Part shown: positions 26,039-34,258 of the stretch, piece after piece | Position numbering within the stretch: the first letter of the stretch is position 1 | Layout: every line of letters starts with the position of its first letter | Assembly (NCBI GenBank): GCA_902489665.1 | Contig: CABUAT010000004.1 | Span: forward strand, 1-64,000 | DNA from: an uncultured Collinsella sp. | Lineage (GTDB): Bacteria; Actinomycetota; Coriobacteriia; Coriobacteriales; Coriobacteriaceae | Length of the DNA stretch: 64,000 nt | Direction: 5' to 3' | Translations under genes and position numbers: made by a program | The notes under the pieces: model-generated | Databases searched by the model: none | What the model was told of the DNA's origin: nothing | The model's input: the letters and a program-made list of their open reading frames with translations, nothing else

Positions 26039-27619
26039 TTAGGCGCCGTATGGGTTGCGGTCGCGTTCGATGCGTTGGCGGATGTGGGCGTACTCGATAA
26101 TCAGTAGCACCAGGAGTAGGGCCATGATGGCTAGGTAGCTCACCACAGCGCCCATCAGACCCAGCAGCTTAATCAGGATCACCGGCAGCACCACGCTTAC
26201 GGCGAAGCAGATCAGGTAGATCTTGGTGACGTCTCCAGCGTGGCGCAGCACCGTGATGATGGCGTAGATAAAGTCGATGGCCGCGGTGACGCCGCCGGCG
26301 ACGACCATCAGCAGCGCCAGCGTACGGTAGCGTTCAAAGCTGAGGCCGTACATAAAGCTCATGAGGGAAATACCGGGACCTGCCATAAATGCGGCGCACA
26401 TGCCGGTGATGACCACGATCAGCGCCATAACGGCAACAATAATCAGGTCAAAGCGACGACGCTTGCGAGGATTAGCCCAAATGCTCGACAAGCGCAGGAG
26501 CTGCGGTTTATAGACAAATCCAATGCTCAACAGAATAGCCTGAGCTGGAAAAAACAGGGCATTAAAGTACAGCTGGTATTTGTAGGCCAGTGTTCCTTCC
26601 ATCACAAACTTGGGCATGCTCTCGATAAGATTGAACAGGAATAGCGCGCCAAAGAGTGGGGCGCACTGGACAAACAGGTGGCCGACCTCGCGCAGGCTTA
26701 CGCGGCGCGATTTTTCGGTCTCGAGCAGGGCGAGCGGCGCGGTGACCAGCACGAGCGAGGCGATCGCGGCGATGCCCATGGCCATGGCCGCGATGGGCAT
26801 GCTGCGCGTGAGGAACAGCGCCACGCTGAAGACAGCGATGACGCCGACGGAGCGTAGCGTTTGGCTCATGCCAGCCAGGTAGAGCTTGTCGGCCTGCTGC
26901 AGGCGGCCTTCGTACACGTCGGCGACGCCGTCGATGACCTTATACAGGTAGACGCCCAGGCCGATCGTCGCCATCTGCGTGTCATAGCCGCGGGCGCTGC
27001 TGTACATGAGGCCGCAGCCTAGGGCGAGCGCTCCGCAAAGCCAGCGGTTGAGCTGGTAGGAGGCAAAGGACGTCTTTTCGTCGATGTCCGAGACCTGGAA
27101 ATTGCGCACGCCGTAGTTGCACGCGATCATGATGAGCGTGCCGGTGACAAAGGCGATGGAGAACTTGCCGGCTTCTTCGGCGCCCACGAGCTGCGTAGAC
27201 ACGATGGTGAGCAACGGAAACGCCAGACCCCACACGGCGGTGCCGAGGGTGTTCCAAAGATAGTCACGGCTGGTGGCGTGCTCTTCGTATTCAGCCTCTT
27301 GCGTGGAGAACCCACCGCCGTAGACGGCGCCGAGCAGACGGTTCCACCAAGCGTTGGCCATGCGGCGGACGGGGCCGGGCTCCCGATCGCGTTCGCGCCG
27401 GCGACGTGTGGCTTGGCTGCTATCGGGCCCGCCGGCGTTGCGCTGACTCAGCTCTTGGATGCGTGCGAGTTCCTCGGCAGTGTGCGAGGCAGGGAAGAGG
27501 CCGTTCTCGATGCGGCCGCCCTGGGCCTTCGCGGCGCCGTCTCTCGATGCAGCGGGGTTGGAGGTGCCGTTGCGGCGGGCGATGGCGCGGCGAATGCTAT
27601 CGAGGGGCGTGATGCTCAA
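26039..27619 (-). CDS. Polysaccharide flippase-like (MATE/MVF/Wzx-type) membrane protein
   Basis: About 526 residues. The N-terminal ~100 are charged and Arg/Glu rich (RRRRERDREPGPVRR), and the remainder carries about 12-14 predicted helices like the Wzx/oligosaccharide flippase group. A start at TTG 27619 is chosen because AAAGGACTCC precedes it and upstream codons are not conserved-looking. It could move lipid-linked sugars across the membrane. No glycosyltransferases are adjacent, so the partner pathway is not visible here. Confidence 0.75.
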   Translation of the reverse strand: MSITPLDSIRRAIARRNGTSNPAASRDGAAKAQGGRIENGLFPASHTAEELARIQELSQRNAGGPDSSQATRRRRERDREPGPVRRMANAWWNRLLGAVYGGGFSTQEAEYEEHATSRDYLWNTLGTAVWGLAFPLLTIVSTQLVGAEEAGKFSIAFVTGTLIMIACNYGVRNFQVSDIDEKTSFASYQLNRWLCGALALGCGLMYSSARGYDTQMATIGLGVYLYKVIDGVADVYEGRLQQADKLYLAGMSQTLRSVGVIAVFSVALFLTRSMPIAAMAMGIAAIASLVLVTAPLALLETEKSRRVSLREVGHLFVQCAPLFGALFLFNLIESMPKFVMEGTLAYKYQLYFNALFFPAQAILLSIGFVYKPQLLRLSSIWANPRKRRRFDLIIVAVMALIVVITGMCAAFMAGPGISLMSFMYGLSFERYRTLALLMVVAGGVTAAIDFIYAIITVLRHAGDVTKIYLICFAVSVVLPVILIKLLGLMGAVVSYLAIMALLLVLLIIEYAHIRQRIERDRNPYGA

Positions 27620-27721
27620 AGCGGAGTCCTTTCTATTGCTGCGCTCTAGTATAGACACCGCGGTGTTCGCTCGTGTTTTTGAACAGGTTGTTCGATAATT
27701 TCGGCGGCGCCATTCGGTAGT

Positions 27722-27848
27722 CGGCACTTAGGGACGTTCCTTATGTGCCGGCACTTTGGGAACGTCCCTAAGTGCCGGCATCCGAGGACACTCCTTGAAT
27801 GTTGCCTGTTCAAGAGTGTCCCCAACGACTAGTCGTTTAAGAACGTCC
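27722..27848. repeat. Nested tandem hairpins with GGGAC cores, then interrupted repeat
   Basis: Element 1 is 27722-27750 (CGGCAC / GTGCCG arms, loop with GGGACGTTCC). Element 2 is 27746-27780 (TGCCGGCAC / GTGCCGGCA arms, loop with GGAACGTCCC) and shares its left arm with element 1. Element 3 is 27786-27820 (GGACACTCCTTGAA / TTCAAGAGTGTCC). GACTAGTCGTTTAAGAACGT then starts at 27827 and is cut by the IS110 insertion at 27849. Confidence 0.75.
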
Positions 27849-27859
27849 ATTACAGTCGA

Positions 27860-28096
27860 AATTGTCAGCCCGGGACCGTCTCGGGCTACGATTGAGGCGC
27901 GTCCAGAACGGGCCGCCGACCGGGCGCCCGCGCACGGCCGAACGTCCCTGCCCCGAGAGGGCCCGTTGGGTGCTGCCGGCGCGGGGCGCGCCGCCCCCGA
28001 CGGCTGATAGGAAAGTGCCGGGCAGGTGCCGCGGCTGGTAATGTGAGTGCCGAGGGGGAGGCCATCCGGTCGAACGACTACCGGAAGGATACCACC
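27860..28096 (+). ncRNA. Non-coding left end of the IS110 element, candidate bridge RNA
   Basis: This stretch has no gene and is very GC-rich, with several inverted segments (for example GGGCGCCCGCGC and GCGCGGGGCGCGCCGCCC). In IS110-group elements such as IS621 the non-coding left end encodes a bridge RNA that guides target and donor recognition. The location and size fit. The loops were not matched to flanking DNA, so this is inference. Confidence 0.45.
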
Positions 28097-29230
28097 GTGA
28101 AAGCGCCATCCACCAGACCCGCGGCCGTGCTCGGCCTGGACGTCGGCAAGTCATCGCACTGGGCCTGCCTGATCGACCGCGACGGGGAGGTGCTGGCCAG
28201 CGCCCCCGTCCGCAACAGGGAGGCCGAGCTCGACGCGCTGTTCGCCTCCGCGCCCGCCGGCACGCTCGTCGTCGTCGACCAGTTCCGCAACATAGGGTCC
28301 CTCGCCGTGAGGCGGGCCCGCGCCGCGGGGCTCGGGGTCGCCCACCTGCCCGGGCTCGCCGCCAGCCGCGCCGCGGGCCTGTTCGCCGGCGAGGCCAAGA
28401 CCGACGAGCGCGACGCCGCGGTGATCGCGCGGACCGCCCTGGGCGTGCCGGACTCCCTGTCGGGGGTCCCGGGCCGCGGCGAGGCCCTCGAGGCCGCCCG
28501 CGCCCTCTCGTCGCAGCGCGACCACGTCGTCGCCTGCGCGACCAGGGACAAGAACCGCCTGCGCGCGGTGCTGCTCGAGTCCTGCCCGGCCCTCGAGGCC
28601 GCGGTCGACCTGTCGGACCGGCGGTGGCTGGAGCTGCTCGCCGGGTTCGGCGGGGCGTGGGGGATCGCCCGCTCCGGGGCCGAGGGCCCGCGGGCCGAGG
28701 CCGCCGGGGAGGCCGCGGCCGCCTCCACCGCGCCCCCGCCGGCGCTCGTCGAGGCCGAGAACAGGCAGGTCAGGTTCCTGGCCGCCCGGATATCGGAGGC
28801 CCTCGACGAGGCCGGGGCCCTCGAGGCCGAGACGGCGGCGCTGCTCGAGGGCGACGAGACCTACGCGTGCCTGCTCACCGTGCCCGGCATCGGCCCGAGG
28901 ACCGCGGCGCAGCTCGCGGTGTCGGTCGACATCGGGAGGTTCCCGGACCACGACCACCTGGCCTCGTACTGCGGCATAGCCCCGAGGGTGAGGAGCTCCG
29001 GCACGTCGGTGAGGTCGGTCAGGGCGTCCAGGCGCGGCGACGCGAGGCTCAAGTCCCTGCTGATCTTCTCGTGCAACAGCCTGGTGAGGTCCTCGGGGCG
29101 CTACGGCGAGTACTACCGGGCCTGCAGGGCGCGGGGCATGGGGCACGGGCGGGCGCTCAAGGCCGTCGCGAGGAAGCGGCTCAGGGCGATATACGCCGTG
29201 ATGCGCGACCGGGTGCCCTACCGGGAGTAG
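28097..29230 (+). CDS. IS110-family DEDD transposase (recombinase)
   Basis: About 377 residues. The N-terminal DEDD RuvC-like domain begins VLGLDVGKSSHWACLID (first Asp) and includes VVVDQ and TDERDAAVIA acidic residues; the C-terminal Transposase_20 domain is visible as LTVPGIGPRTAAQLAVSV and LASYCGIAPRVRSSG, with a conserved Ser region (LLIFSCNSLVRSS). GTG 28097 is chosen because GGAAGGATACC precedes it. The gene seems intact. Nearby AT-richer sequence confirms a recent insertion. Confidence 0.9.
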   Translation: MKAPSTRPAAVLGLDVGKSSHWACLIDRDGEVLASAPVRNREAELDALFASAPAGTLVVVDQFRNIGSLAVRRARAAGLGVAHLPGLAASRAAGLFAGEAKTDERDAAVIARTALGVPDSLSGVPGRGEALEAARALSSQRDHVVACATRDKNRLRAVLLESCPALEAAVDLSDRRWLELLAGFGGAWGIARSGAEGPRAEAAGEAAAASTAPPPALVEAENRQVRFLAARISEALDEAGALEAETAALLEGDETYACLLTVPGIGPRTAAQLAVSVDIGRFPDHDHLASYCGIAPRVRSSGTSVRSVRASRRGDARLKSLLIFSCNSLVRSSGRYGEYYRACRARGMGHGRALKAVARKRLRAIYAVMRDRVPYRE

Positions 29231-29320
29231 CCCCGACGGTTGACAAAACTATAGGAACACCCAATGACTAGGCCGCTTGTCTGCGATTTTTGACCGTTGG
29301 GCGGGCTTGCCGCCCTTGCC

Positions 29321-29369
29321 GCAAAAACGTTTTTGCATATCGGGTACAACGGGCTTTACGTGAGTAAAG
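29321..29369. promoter_or_regulatory. Two perfect palindromes upstream of pckA
   Basis: GCAAAAACGTTTTTGC (29321-29336) and CTTTACGTGAGTAAAG (29354-29369; six-base arms, four-base spacer) flank a TATCGGGTACAAC stretch. They could be transcription-factor operators for pckA; no known consensus was matched. Confidence 0.4.
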
Positions 29370-29410
29370 TGCGCGCCGCGTCCACGTGTCGCGTTTTTAA
29401 AGGAGGCCCC

Positions 29411-31081
29411 ATGCCTGGTGTTACCCCTGCAGAAGTTTTGTCCAACTTCGGTATTACGCTGGTCGAAGATCCCGCCGAGAATCAGCCCCGCCTGCTGGTC
29501 GATCTTCCCGCCGCGGAGCTCGTCGAGCACGCCATCCGCCGCGAAGAAGGCCGCATGGCATCCAACGGCGCGCTGGTGATCGAGACGGGGGAGCGCACCG
29601 GCCGTTCACCCAACGATCGCTTTATCGTTGACACCCCCGATGTTCACGACAAGATTGCCTGGGGCGCGGTCAACCGCCCGCTGTCCGTCGAGAGCTATGA
29701 GGCCATCAAGGCCGGCATCGTCGACTATCTCAACGAGCGCGACGTGTTCGTCACCCGCGGCATGGCAGGCGCCGACCGCAACCACACGCGTCGACTGCTC
29801 GTTGCCTGCGAGCGTGCCAGCCAGGCACTCTTTATCAAGCAGATGCTCGCCCGCCCGCTCGCCCGCGAAATCGCGCGCACCGGCGAGCCCGACTTCTGCG
29901 TGCTCGCAGCGCCCGGTTACCAGTGCGACCCCGCCATCAAGGGCCTCAACTCCAGCGCCGCCGTGGTCATCAACTTCCAGGAACGCGTGATTCTGGTCGC
30001 CGGCACCGGCTACTCCGGCGAGATTAAAAAGTCGATCTTTAGCGTCATGAACTATCTGCTGCCCGTCGAGGACGACGTGCTGCCCATGCATTGCTCGGCC
30101 AGCATGGATCCCGTCACGCACGAGACTGCCGTGTTCTTTGGCCTGTCCGGCACCGGCAAGACCACGCTTTCGGCCAATCCCACGCGCCTGCTGATCGGCG
30201 ACGACGAGCACGGTTGGTCCGACATGGGTATCTTCAACATCGAGGGTGGCTGCTACGCCAAATGCGAGGGCCTGGACGCCTTCCACGAGCCCGAGATCTT
30301 CAACGCTGTCCGCTTTGGCGCGATCTGCGAAAACGTGGTGCTCGACGAGAATCGCAAGCCCAACTACGATGACGTCTCGATCACGCACAACACGCGCGTG
30401 GCCTATCCCGTGGAGCACATTCCTAACGCGTGGACTAAGGGCATGGGCACCACTCCGAGTGTCGTGCTGTTCCTGACTTGCGACGCTTTTGGCGTGCTGC
30501 CGCCCATCTCACGCCTGACGGCCGATGCCGCTATGTACCACTTTGTGACGGGCTTTACGGCTAAGATTCCCGGCACCGAGGTCGGCGTCACCGAGCCCAC
30601 GCCCACGTTCTCTTCGCTGTTCGGCGAGCCGTTTATGCCGCTCGACCCCATGGTTTACGCCAAGATGCTTGGCGAGCGCATTGCCGACGGCCGCACGCGC
30701 GTGTACCTGGTCAACACCGGCTGGATTGGCGGCGGCTACGGCGTGGGTCATCGCATCGAGCTGGCCTACACGCGCTCGCTGGTCGCGCGCGCCCTCGACG
30801 GCACCATCGAGGACAGCGAGTTCGTGCACGACGACATCTTTAACGTTGACATTCCCACGACGTGCCACGGCGTGCCCGATGGCATCCTGGTGCCGCGCCA
30901 ATACTGGCAGAGCACCGCGCGCTACGACGAGGCCGCGCACAACCTGGCGGTGATGTTCGAGGAGAACTTCGAGAAGAAGTACTCGCACCTGCCCGAGTCC
31001 GTCAAAGCCGCCGGCCCGCACGCCCAGGTGTCCGCCGAGGCCCGTCATCGCGGCCACGGCTTGCTGGGACTCCGCCACTAG
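29411..31081 (+). CDS. pckA: Phosphoenolpyruvate carboxykinase (ATP)
   Basis: About 556 residues. Kinase-1a (P-loop) is GLSGTGKTTLSANP, kinase-2 is LIGDDEHGW, and the PEPCK-specific ETGERTGRSPNDRF and CSASMDPVTHETAVFFG segments are present; the Arg/Lys metal and oxaloacetate residues lie in RFGAICENVVLDENRKPNYDD. ATP-type PckA in gut anaerobes often runs in the carboxylating direction toward succinate. ATG 29411 follows AAAGGAGG. A GGGAC-family hairpin starts 16 bp after the stop. Confidence 0.95.
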   Translation: MPGVTPAEVLSNFGITLVEDPAENQPRLLVDLPAAELVEHAIRREEGRMASNGALVIETGERTGRSPNDRFIVDTPDVHDKIAWGAVNRPLSVESYEAIKAGIVDYLNERDVFVTRGMAGADRNHTRRLLVACERASQALFIKQMLARPLAREIARTGEPDFCVLAAPGYQCDPAIKGLNSSAAVVINFQERVILVAGTGYSGEIKKSIFSVMNYLLPVEDDVLPMHCSASMDPVTHETAVFFGLSGTGKTTLSANPTRLLIGDDEHGWSDMGIFNIEGGCYAKCEGLDAFHEPEIFNAVRFGAICENVVLDENRKPNYDDVSITHNTRVAYPVEHIPNAWTKGMGTTPSVVLFLTCDAFGVLPPISRLTADAAMYHFVTGFTAKIPGTEVGVTEPTPTFSSLFGEPFMPLDPMVYAKMLGERIADGRTRVYLVNTGWIGGGYGVGHRIELAYTRSLVARALDGTIEDSEFVHDDIFNVDIPTTCHGVPDGILVPRQYWQSTARYDEAAHNLAVMFEENFEKKYSHLPESVKAAGPHAQVSAEARHRGHGLLGLRH

Positions 31082-31097
31082 CGTCGCCTCAGACCCA

Positions 31098-31139
31098 AAA
31101 CCACCATAAAGGGGCCAGTGCATCTTTGTGGTGGTTTTG
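31098..31139 (-). repeat. AAACCACCACAAAG family hairpin, copy 2 (divergent)
   Basis: AAACCACCATAAAGG / CTTTGTGGTGGTTTT with loop GGCCAGTGCAT. Same orientation as copy 4 and more diverged. It lies after pckA and probably doubles as its terminator. Confidence 0.75.
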
Positions 31140-31179
31140 CTCGCGTGGATGACTCGGGTTACAATACGCCTGACATATC

Positions 31180-31292
31180 GTCCCCTTCTCCGGATGGGGA
31201 CAGCGCAAGCGTTCTTGTGACGGCACCGTAGGACTTTGAAGGTGGCCGTTGTAAGGGCGCTTTTTGTTTAGGCGCCCTCACTCGGGCGCGCA
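31180..31292 (+). promoter_or_regulatory. Structured leader of the B3/B4 gene
   Basis: A GTCCCC / GGGGAC hairpin (31180-31201), an ACGGCACC / GGTGGCCGT stem (31220-31249) and a GGGCGC / GCGCCC hairpin with T-rich loop (31255-31277) precede the ribosome site. Upstream TACAAT (31160-31165) is a -10 candidate. It resembles an attenuator; no known riboswitch consensus was matched. Confidence 0.4.
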
Positions 31293-31309
31293 CAATGAAG
31301 GGAGAGCGT

Positions 31310-32029
31310 ATGAAGAGCTTTATTACCGAGGATTCATTCTGGGAGCTGTTTCCGCAGGCAGCGGTCGGTGTTGTGATCGTGGAGGGCATGAAGCCCACGG
31401 CTCAGATTCCTCAAGAGGACGTGGATGCGATTGCGGCGTTGCTCGACCGCGCCAATATCGATGCGGAGCGTCATCTGACCAGCGACACTATCAGCGAGAA
31501 CGCACCGGTCAAGGCATGGCGCGAGGCCTATCGTCTGTTCAAGACCAAGAAAGGCGCGCGCTGCTCGATCGAGAACTTGCTCAAACGCGTGCTCAAAGGC
31601 AAGCCGGTGGGCCACATTACGCCCGCGGTGGATATTTACAACACGGTGTCGCTGACCTACGCGCTGCCCGTGGGAGGCGAGGATCTGCATGCGATCGAGG
31701 GAGACCTTCGCTTGAAGGTGACCGACGGTGGCGATGCGTTCTTGCCGCTTGGCGAGGAGGCGGACGATCCGACGCTGCCCGGCGAGCTCGCCTACATCGA
31801 CGATGCGGGCGCTGTGTGCCGCTGCTGGAACTGGCGCGACGGCGTTCGCACGGCGCTGTCCGATGATTCGGCCGATGCGTTCCTGGCGATTGAGTGCGTG
31901 GAGCCCGAGCGGATGGGGGATTGCCAGGCCGCGATCGATCGCTTAGCCGAGCTGCTCGAGCGCTATCTGGGAGCGACGCTTGTCGTTAAGACGCTTGTGA
32001 CCCGCGACAATCCCTGCGTGGAGCTGTAG
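31310..32029 (+). CDS. B3/B4 domain (tRNA-synthetase-beta-like) protein
   Basis: About 239 residues, dominated by a B3/B4 tRNA-binding domain like that in the phenylalanyl-tRNA synthetase beta chain, here free-standing. Typical segments are APVKAWREAYRLFKTKKGARCSIENLLKRV and VSLTYALPVGGEDL. Such proteins may edit or sense charged tRNA or amino acids; no activity is established here. ATG 31310 is used because AAGGGAGAG precedes it. It follows a structured leader. A copy of the AAACCACCAC hairpin lies 29 bp after the stop. Confidence 0.82.
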   Translation: MKSFITEDSFWELFPQAAVGVVIVEGMKPTAQIPQEDVDAIAALLDRANIDAERHLTSDTISENAPVKAWREAYRLFKTKKGARCSIENLLKRVLKGKPVGHITPAVDIYNTVSLTYALPVGGEDLHAIEGDLRLKVTDGGDAFLPLGEEADDPTLPGELAYIDDAGAVCRCWNWRDGVRTALSDDSADAFLAIECVEPERMGDCQAAIDRLAELLERYLGATLVVKTLVTRDNPCVEL

Positions 32030-32057
32030 CGACGCCTGCGGATCATGTTCGCCGGTC

Positions 32058-32099
32058 AAAACCACCACAAAGGTGCCTGTCCCCTTTGTGGTGGTTTTT
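32058..32099 (+). repeat. AAACCACCACAAAG family hairpin, copy 3
   Basis: Stem AAAACCACCACAAAGG / CCTTTGTGGTGGTTTT with loop TGCCTGTC. A T-tail follows the right arm, so it can also terminate the B3/B4 message. Confidence 0.85.
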
Positions 32100-32202
32100 A
32101 TGTTGATGGGTTAACAAATGGGGTATTTGGGTACGGGTGTCGCCTTATGCGACTAAGATGTTTACCCGTAAGCATTATGCAAGCGAAAGGCGGTCGTCTC
32201 CC

Positions 32203-32652
32203 ATGCAGCAGAACGACGAGACACGTTTCGAGGACTTTGTCGGACTGATCAGCGGGCTCTACAAGGAGATTCAGCGCATTAAGACATCCGAGGGCGCAAG
32301 GCTGGGCCTCAAGGGCTCCGACGTTATGTGCCTTTACTATCTTGAGCGCAGCAAGGACGGCCTGACTGGCGCTGACCTGGCTCGCATGGCAGGCGTGACC
32401 CGCGCCGCCGTCTCGCGTACGCTCGCTCATCTGGAGGAGGGCGGCTACGTCGAGGTCGACGATTCGGGCGATGCCGCCGTTAAGTATCGTGCTCCGGTGC
32501 GCCTGACCGCTCTGGGCGGCGAGAGCATGAGCGAAGCGGACCGCATCATTCGCGAGGTGCTCGATACCACCGGTAAGGCTATGGGTGTGGAGCAGCGCGA
32601 GCAGATGTATGCGTCGCTGCGCACGATTCTCAACACCCTGCGCGAGCTGTAG
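32203..32652 (+). CDS. MarR-family transcriptional regulator
   Basis: About 149 residues. The winged helix-turn-helix is LTGADLARMAGVTRAAVSRTLAHLEEGGYVEVDD, and flanking helices form the dimer interface. MarR proteins are usually local repressors responding to phenolic or stress signals. The start codon at 32203 is the third in-frame candidate; GAAAGG lies about 12 bases upstream. The nearest gene it could regulate is degV downstream, which has its own ribosome site. Confidence 0.85.
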   Translation: MQQNDETRFEDFVGLISGLYKEIQRIKTSEGARLGLKGSDVMCLYYLERSKDGLTGADLARMAGVTRAAVSRTLAHLEEGGYVEVDDSGDAAVKYRAPVRLTALGGESMSEADRIIREVLDTTGKAMGVEQREQMYASLRTILNTLREL

Positions 32653-32771
32653 GGCCGCCAAGGCTTTTGCTTCCAATTAACAACTGCATAGTCCTGTTTG
32701 AGCGCGTATACCGTGCCGGGGCCTTGCTGTCAAAATTCCCTGCGCGGGACCTGCGCAAGAAAGGATTCGCT

Positions 32772-33626
32772 ATGTCCGTCCGCATTATTACCGATTCCGC
32801 AAGCGATATGTCGCCGGTCGAGCACCCAGCGCTGGCCGTTTTGCCGCTGTCCGTCACCTTTGGCACCGATGTGTACATGGATGGCATCGACATCGATCAC
32901 CAGCGCTTTTACGAGATGCTCGTGGAGCGCGATGAGCTGCCCAAGACCGGCCAGGTCAACCCGTACGCGTTTTCGCAGGCGATTGCCAAGGTTCGTGAAG
33001 CCGGCGATGAGGCTGTGATTATTACCGTGGGCGCTAAGCTATCAGGCACCAATCAGAGTGCCCGTACCGCACTTGCCGAGGCGCCAGGCGGCGACGTTTA
33101 CGTGGTGGATAGCAATAACGTCACTCTGGGCGAGCGTGTCATGGTCGAGTATGCCCTGCGCCTGGTGGATGAGGGTCGTAGTGCAGCTCAGATCGCGGCG
33201 GCCGTCGAGGCCGTGCGCGACCGTGTGGTGGTTATCGGCCTGCTCGAGACGCTGGAGTACCTGGTGCGCGGCGGTCGTCTGTCTGCTGCGGCCGGCGCCG
33301 TGGGCACGCTGCTCAACGTAAAGCCCGTGGTGGCTGTCGAGGACGGTCTGATCGTGCAGCTGGGTAAGGCGCGCGGTTCCAAGAACGGCCGCAATCTGCT
33401 CAATCAGAAGGTCGAAAAAGCGGGCGGCATCGACTTTTCCATGCCGCTGGCGCTCGGCTATACGGGCCTTTCGGATGCGGTGCTCAAGAAGTATATCGAG
33501 GACAGCGCGGCACTTTGGGCTGGCCACACCGAAGGCGAGTTGCCCGTTCACACCATCGGCGCCACCATCGGCACCCACGTAGGCCCCGGCGCCGTCGCCG
33601 TAGCCTTCTTCCAGCCCGCCAACTAA
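32772..33626 (+). CDS. DegV-family fatty-acid-binding protein
   Basis: About 284 residues. It begins RIITDSASDMSPVEH (the DegV TDSxxD motif), then VGAKLSGTNQSA, VVDSNNVTLGERVM and LETLEYLVRGGRLSAAAGAVG are all family signatures. DegV/FakB-like proteins bind a fatty acid for a fatty-acid kinase; no FakA is present in the window. ATG 32772 follows AAGAAAGGA. Hairpin copy 4 is 13 bp after the stop. Confidence 0.9.
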   Translation: MSVRIITDSASDMSPVEHPALAVLPLSVTFGTDVYMDGIDIDHQRFYEMLVERDELPKTGQVNPYAFSQAIAKVREAGDEAVIITVGAKLSGTNQSARTALAEAPGGDVYVVDSNNVTLGERVMVEYALRLVDEGRSAAQIAAAVEAVRDRVVVIGLLETLEYLVRGGRLSAAAGAVGTLLNVKPVVAVEDGLIVQLGKARGSKNGRNLLNQKVEKAGGIDFSMPLALGYTGLSDAVLKKYIEDSAALWAGHTEGELPVHTIGATIGTHVGPGAVAVAFFQPAN

Positions 33627-33638
33627 CCGATCCGCCAT

Positions 33639-33677
33639 AAACCACCACAAAGGGGACAGGCACCTTTGTGGTGGTTT
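33639..33677 (-). repeat. AAACCACCACAAAG family hairpin, copy 4 (inverted)
   Basis: Same stem, but the loop reads GGACAGGCA, the reverse complement of copy 3, so this copy is inserted in the opposite orientation. Confidence 0.85.
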
Positions 33678-33706
33678 ATGCTTTTCCGGGTGGAAGGGAG
33701 CGAGCA

Positions 33707-34027
33707 ATGGCGTCTGAGGGCTTTTTTGAACGGGTGTACGAGGTGGTCGAGCAGATTCCCGAGGGGATGGTCGCCACGTATGGTCAGGTGGCGCTGCTTG
33801 CCGGTCGTCCACGAAGTGCGCGGTACGTGGGGTATGCCCTGCATAGTAATCCGCGTCCCGGCGAGATTCCCTGTCACCGCGTGGTGTTTGCCGACGGGCA
33901 CATATGCGAGGGCTTCGCTTTTGGCGGTCCCGATGCTCAACGTGAGCTTTTGCTAGGGGAGGGTGTGGCGTTTAAGGACGACATGCACGTCGACTTGCCC
34001 GCCTGTCGCTGGCCAGCAGGGCTCTAG
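33707..34027 (+). CDS. MGMT-family (alkyltransferase-like) DNA-binding protein
   Basis: About 106 residues, only the C-terminal DNA-binding domain of O6-methylguanine methyltransferase. The active-site motif is IPCHRVV with the acceptor Cys retained, so it is a methyltransferase-type member rather than a Cys-lacking ATL (which have Trp). The helix VATYGQVALLAGRPRSARYVG contains the Arg finger. It presumably removes or flags alkyl guanines. ATG 33707 follows GGAAGGGAG. Hairpin copies lie before and after it. Confidence 0.88.
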   Translation: MASEGFFERVYEVVEQIPEGMVATYGQVALLAGRPRSARYVGYALHSNPRPGEIPCHRVVFADGHICEGFAFGGPDAQRELLLGEGVAFKDDMHVDLPACRWPAGL

Positions 34028-34042
34028 CGCTCTGCCGTGGCC

Positions 34043-34082
34043 AAAACCACCACAAAGGTGCCTGCCCCCTTTGTGGTGGTTT
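34043..34082 (+). repeat. AAACCACCACAAAG family hairpin, copy 5
   Basis: Loop TGCCTGCCC, same orientation as copy 3. It lies 15 bp after the MGMT stop and T bases follow its right arm. Confidence 0.85.
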
Positions 34083-34258
34083 AGTTTACTTGGGCTAACT
34101 TATGGAGAAGCTATGGCGGCGGATATTGATGCTGCAAAGTAAACCACGGTGAACTATATTGGTTTCAGCAACGGAGCAGGCAATAGGCGATGAAAAAGCC
34201 TGCCCAGTTGAGTTTGATTCGCATTCCTCCCCTCTGTGCGATTCAACGGTGTACTTCG

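Larger units (their letters stand above)
27849..29260 (+). mobile_element. IS110-family insertion sequence
   Basis: The element is about 1.4 kb and strikingly GC-richer than its flanks. The left flank ends ...TTAAGAACGTCC and the right flank begins CCCAATGACTAG; joined, they rebuild the repeat seen intact at 49861-49882 (TTAAGAACGTCCCCAATGAC). That places both ends to within a base or two. No terminal inverted repeats are visible, as expected for this family. A non-coding stretch of about 250 bp precedes the transposase and about 30 bp follows it. Confidence 0.85.

Noticed and set aside
28151..29146. Long minus-strand frame inside the IS110 element
   Set aside because: Mirror of the transposase gene in very GC-rich DNA; low-complexity product with no motif.
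31180..31292. T-box riboswitch upstream of the B3/B4 gene
   Set aside because: AAGGTGGCCGTTG resembles the T-box only in part and no specifier stem with a matching codon was found; kept as unclassified leader.
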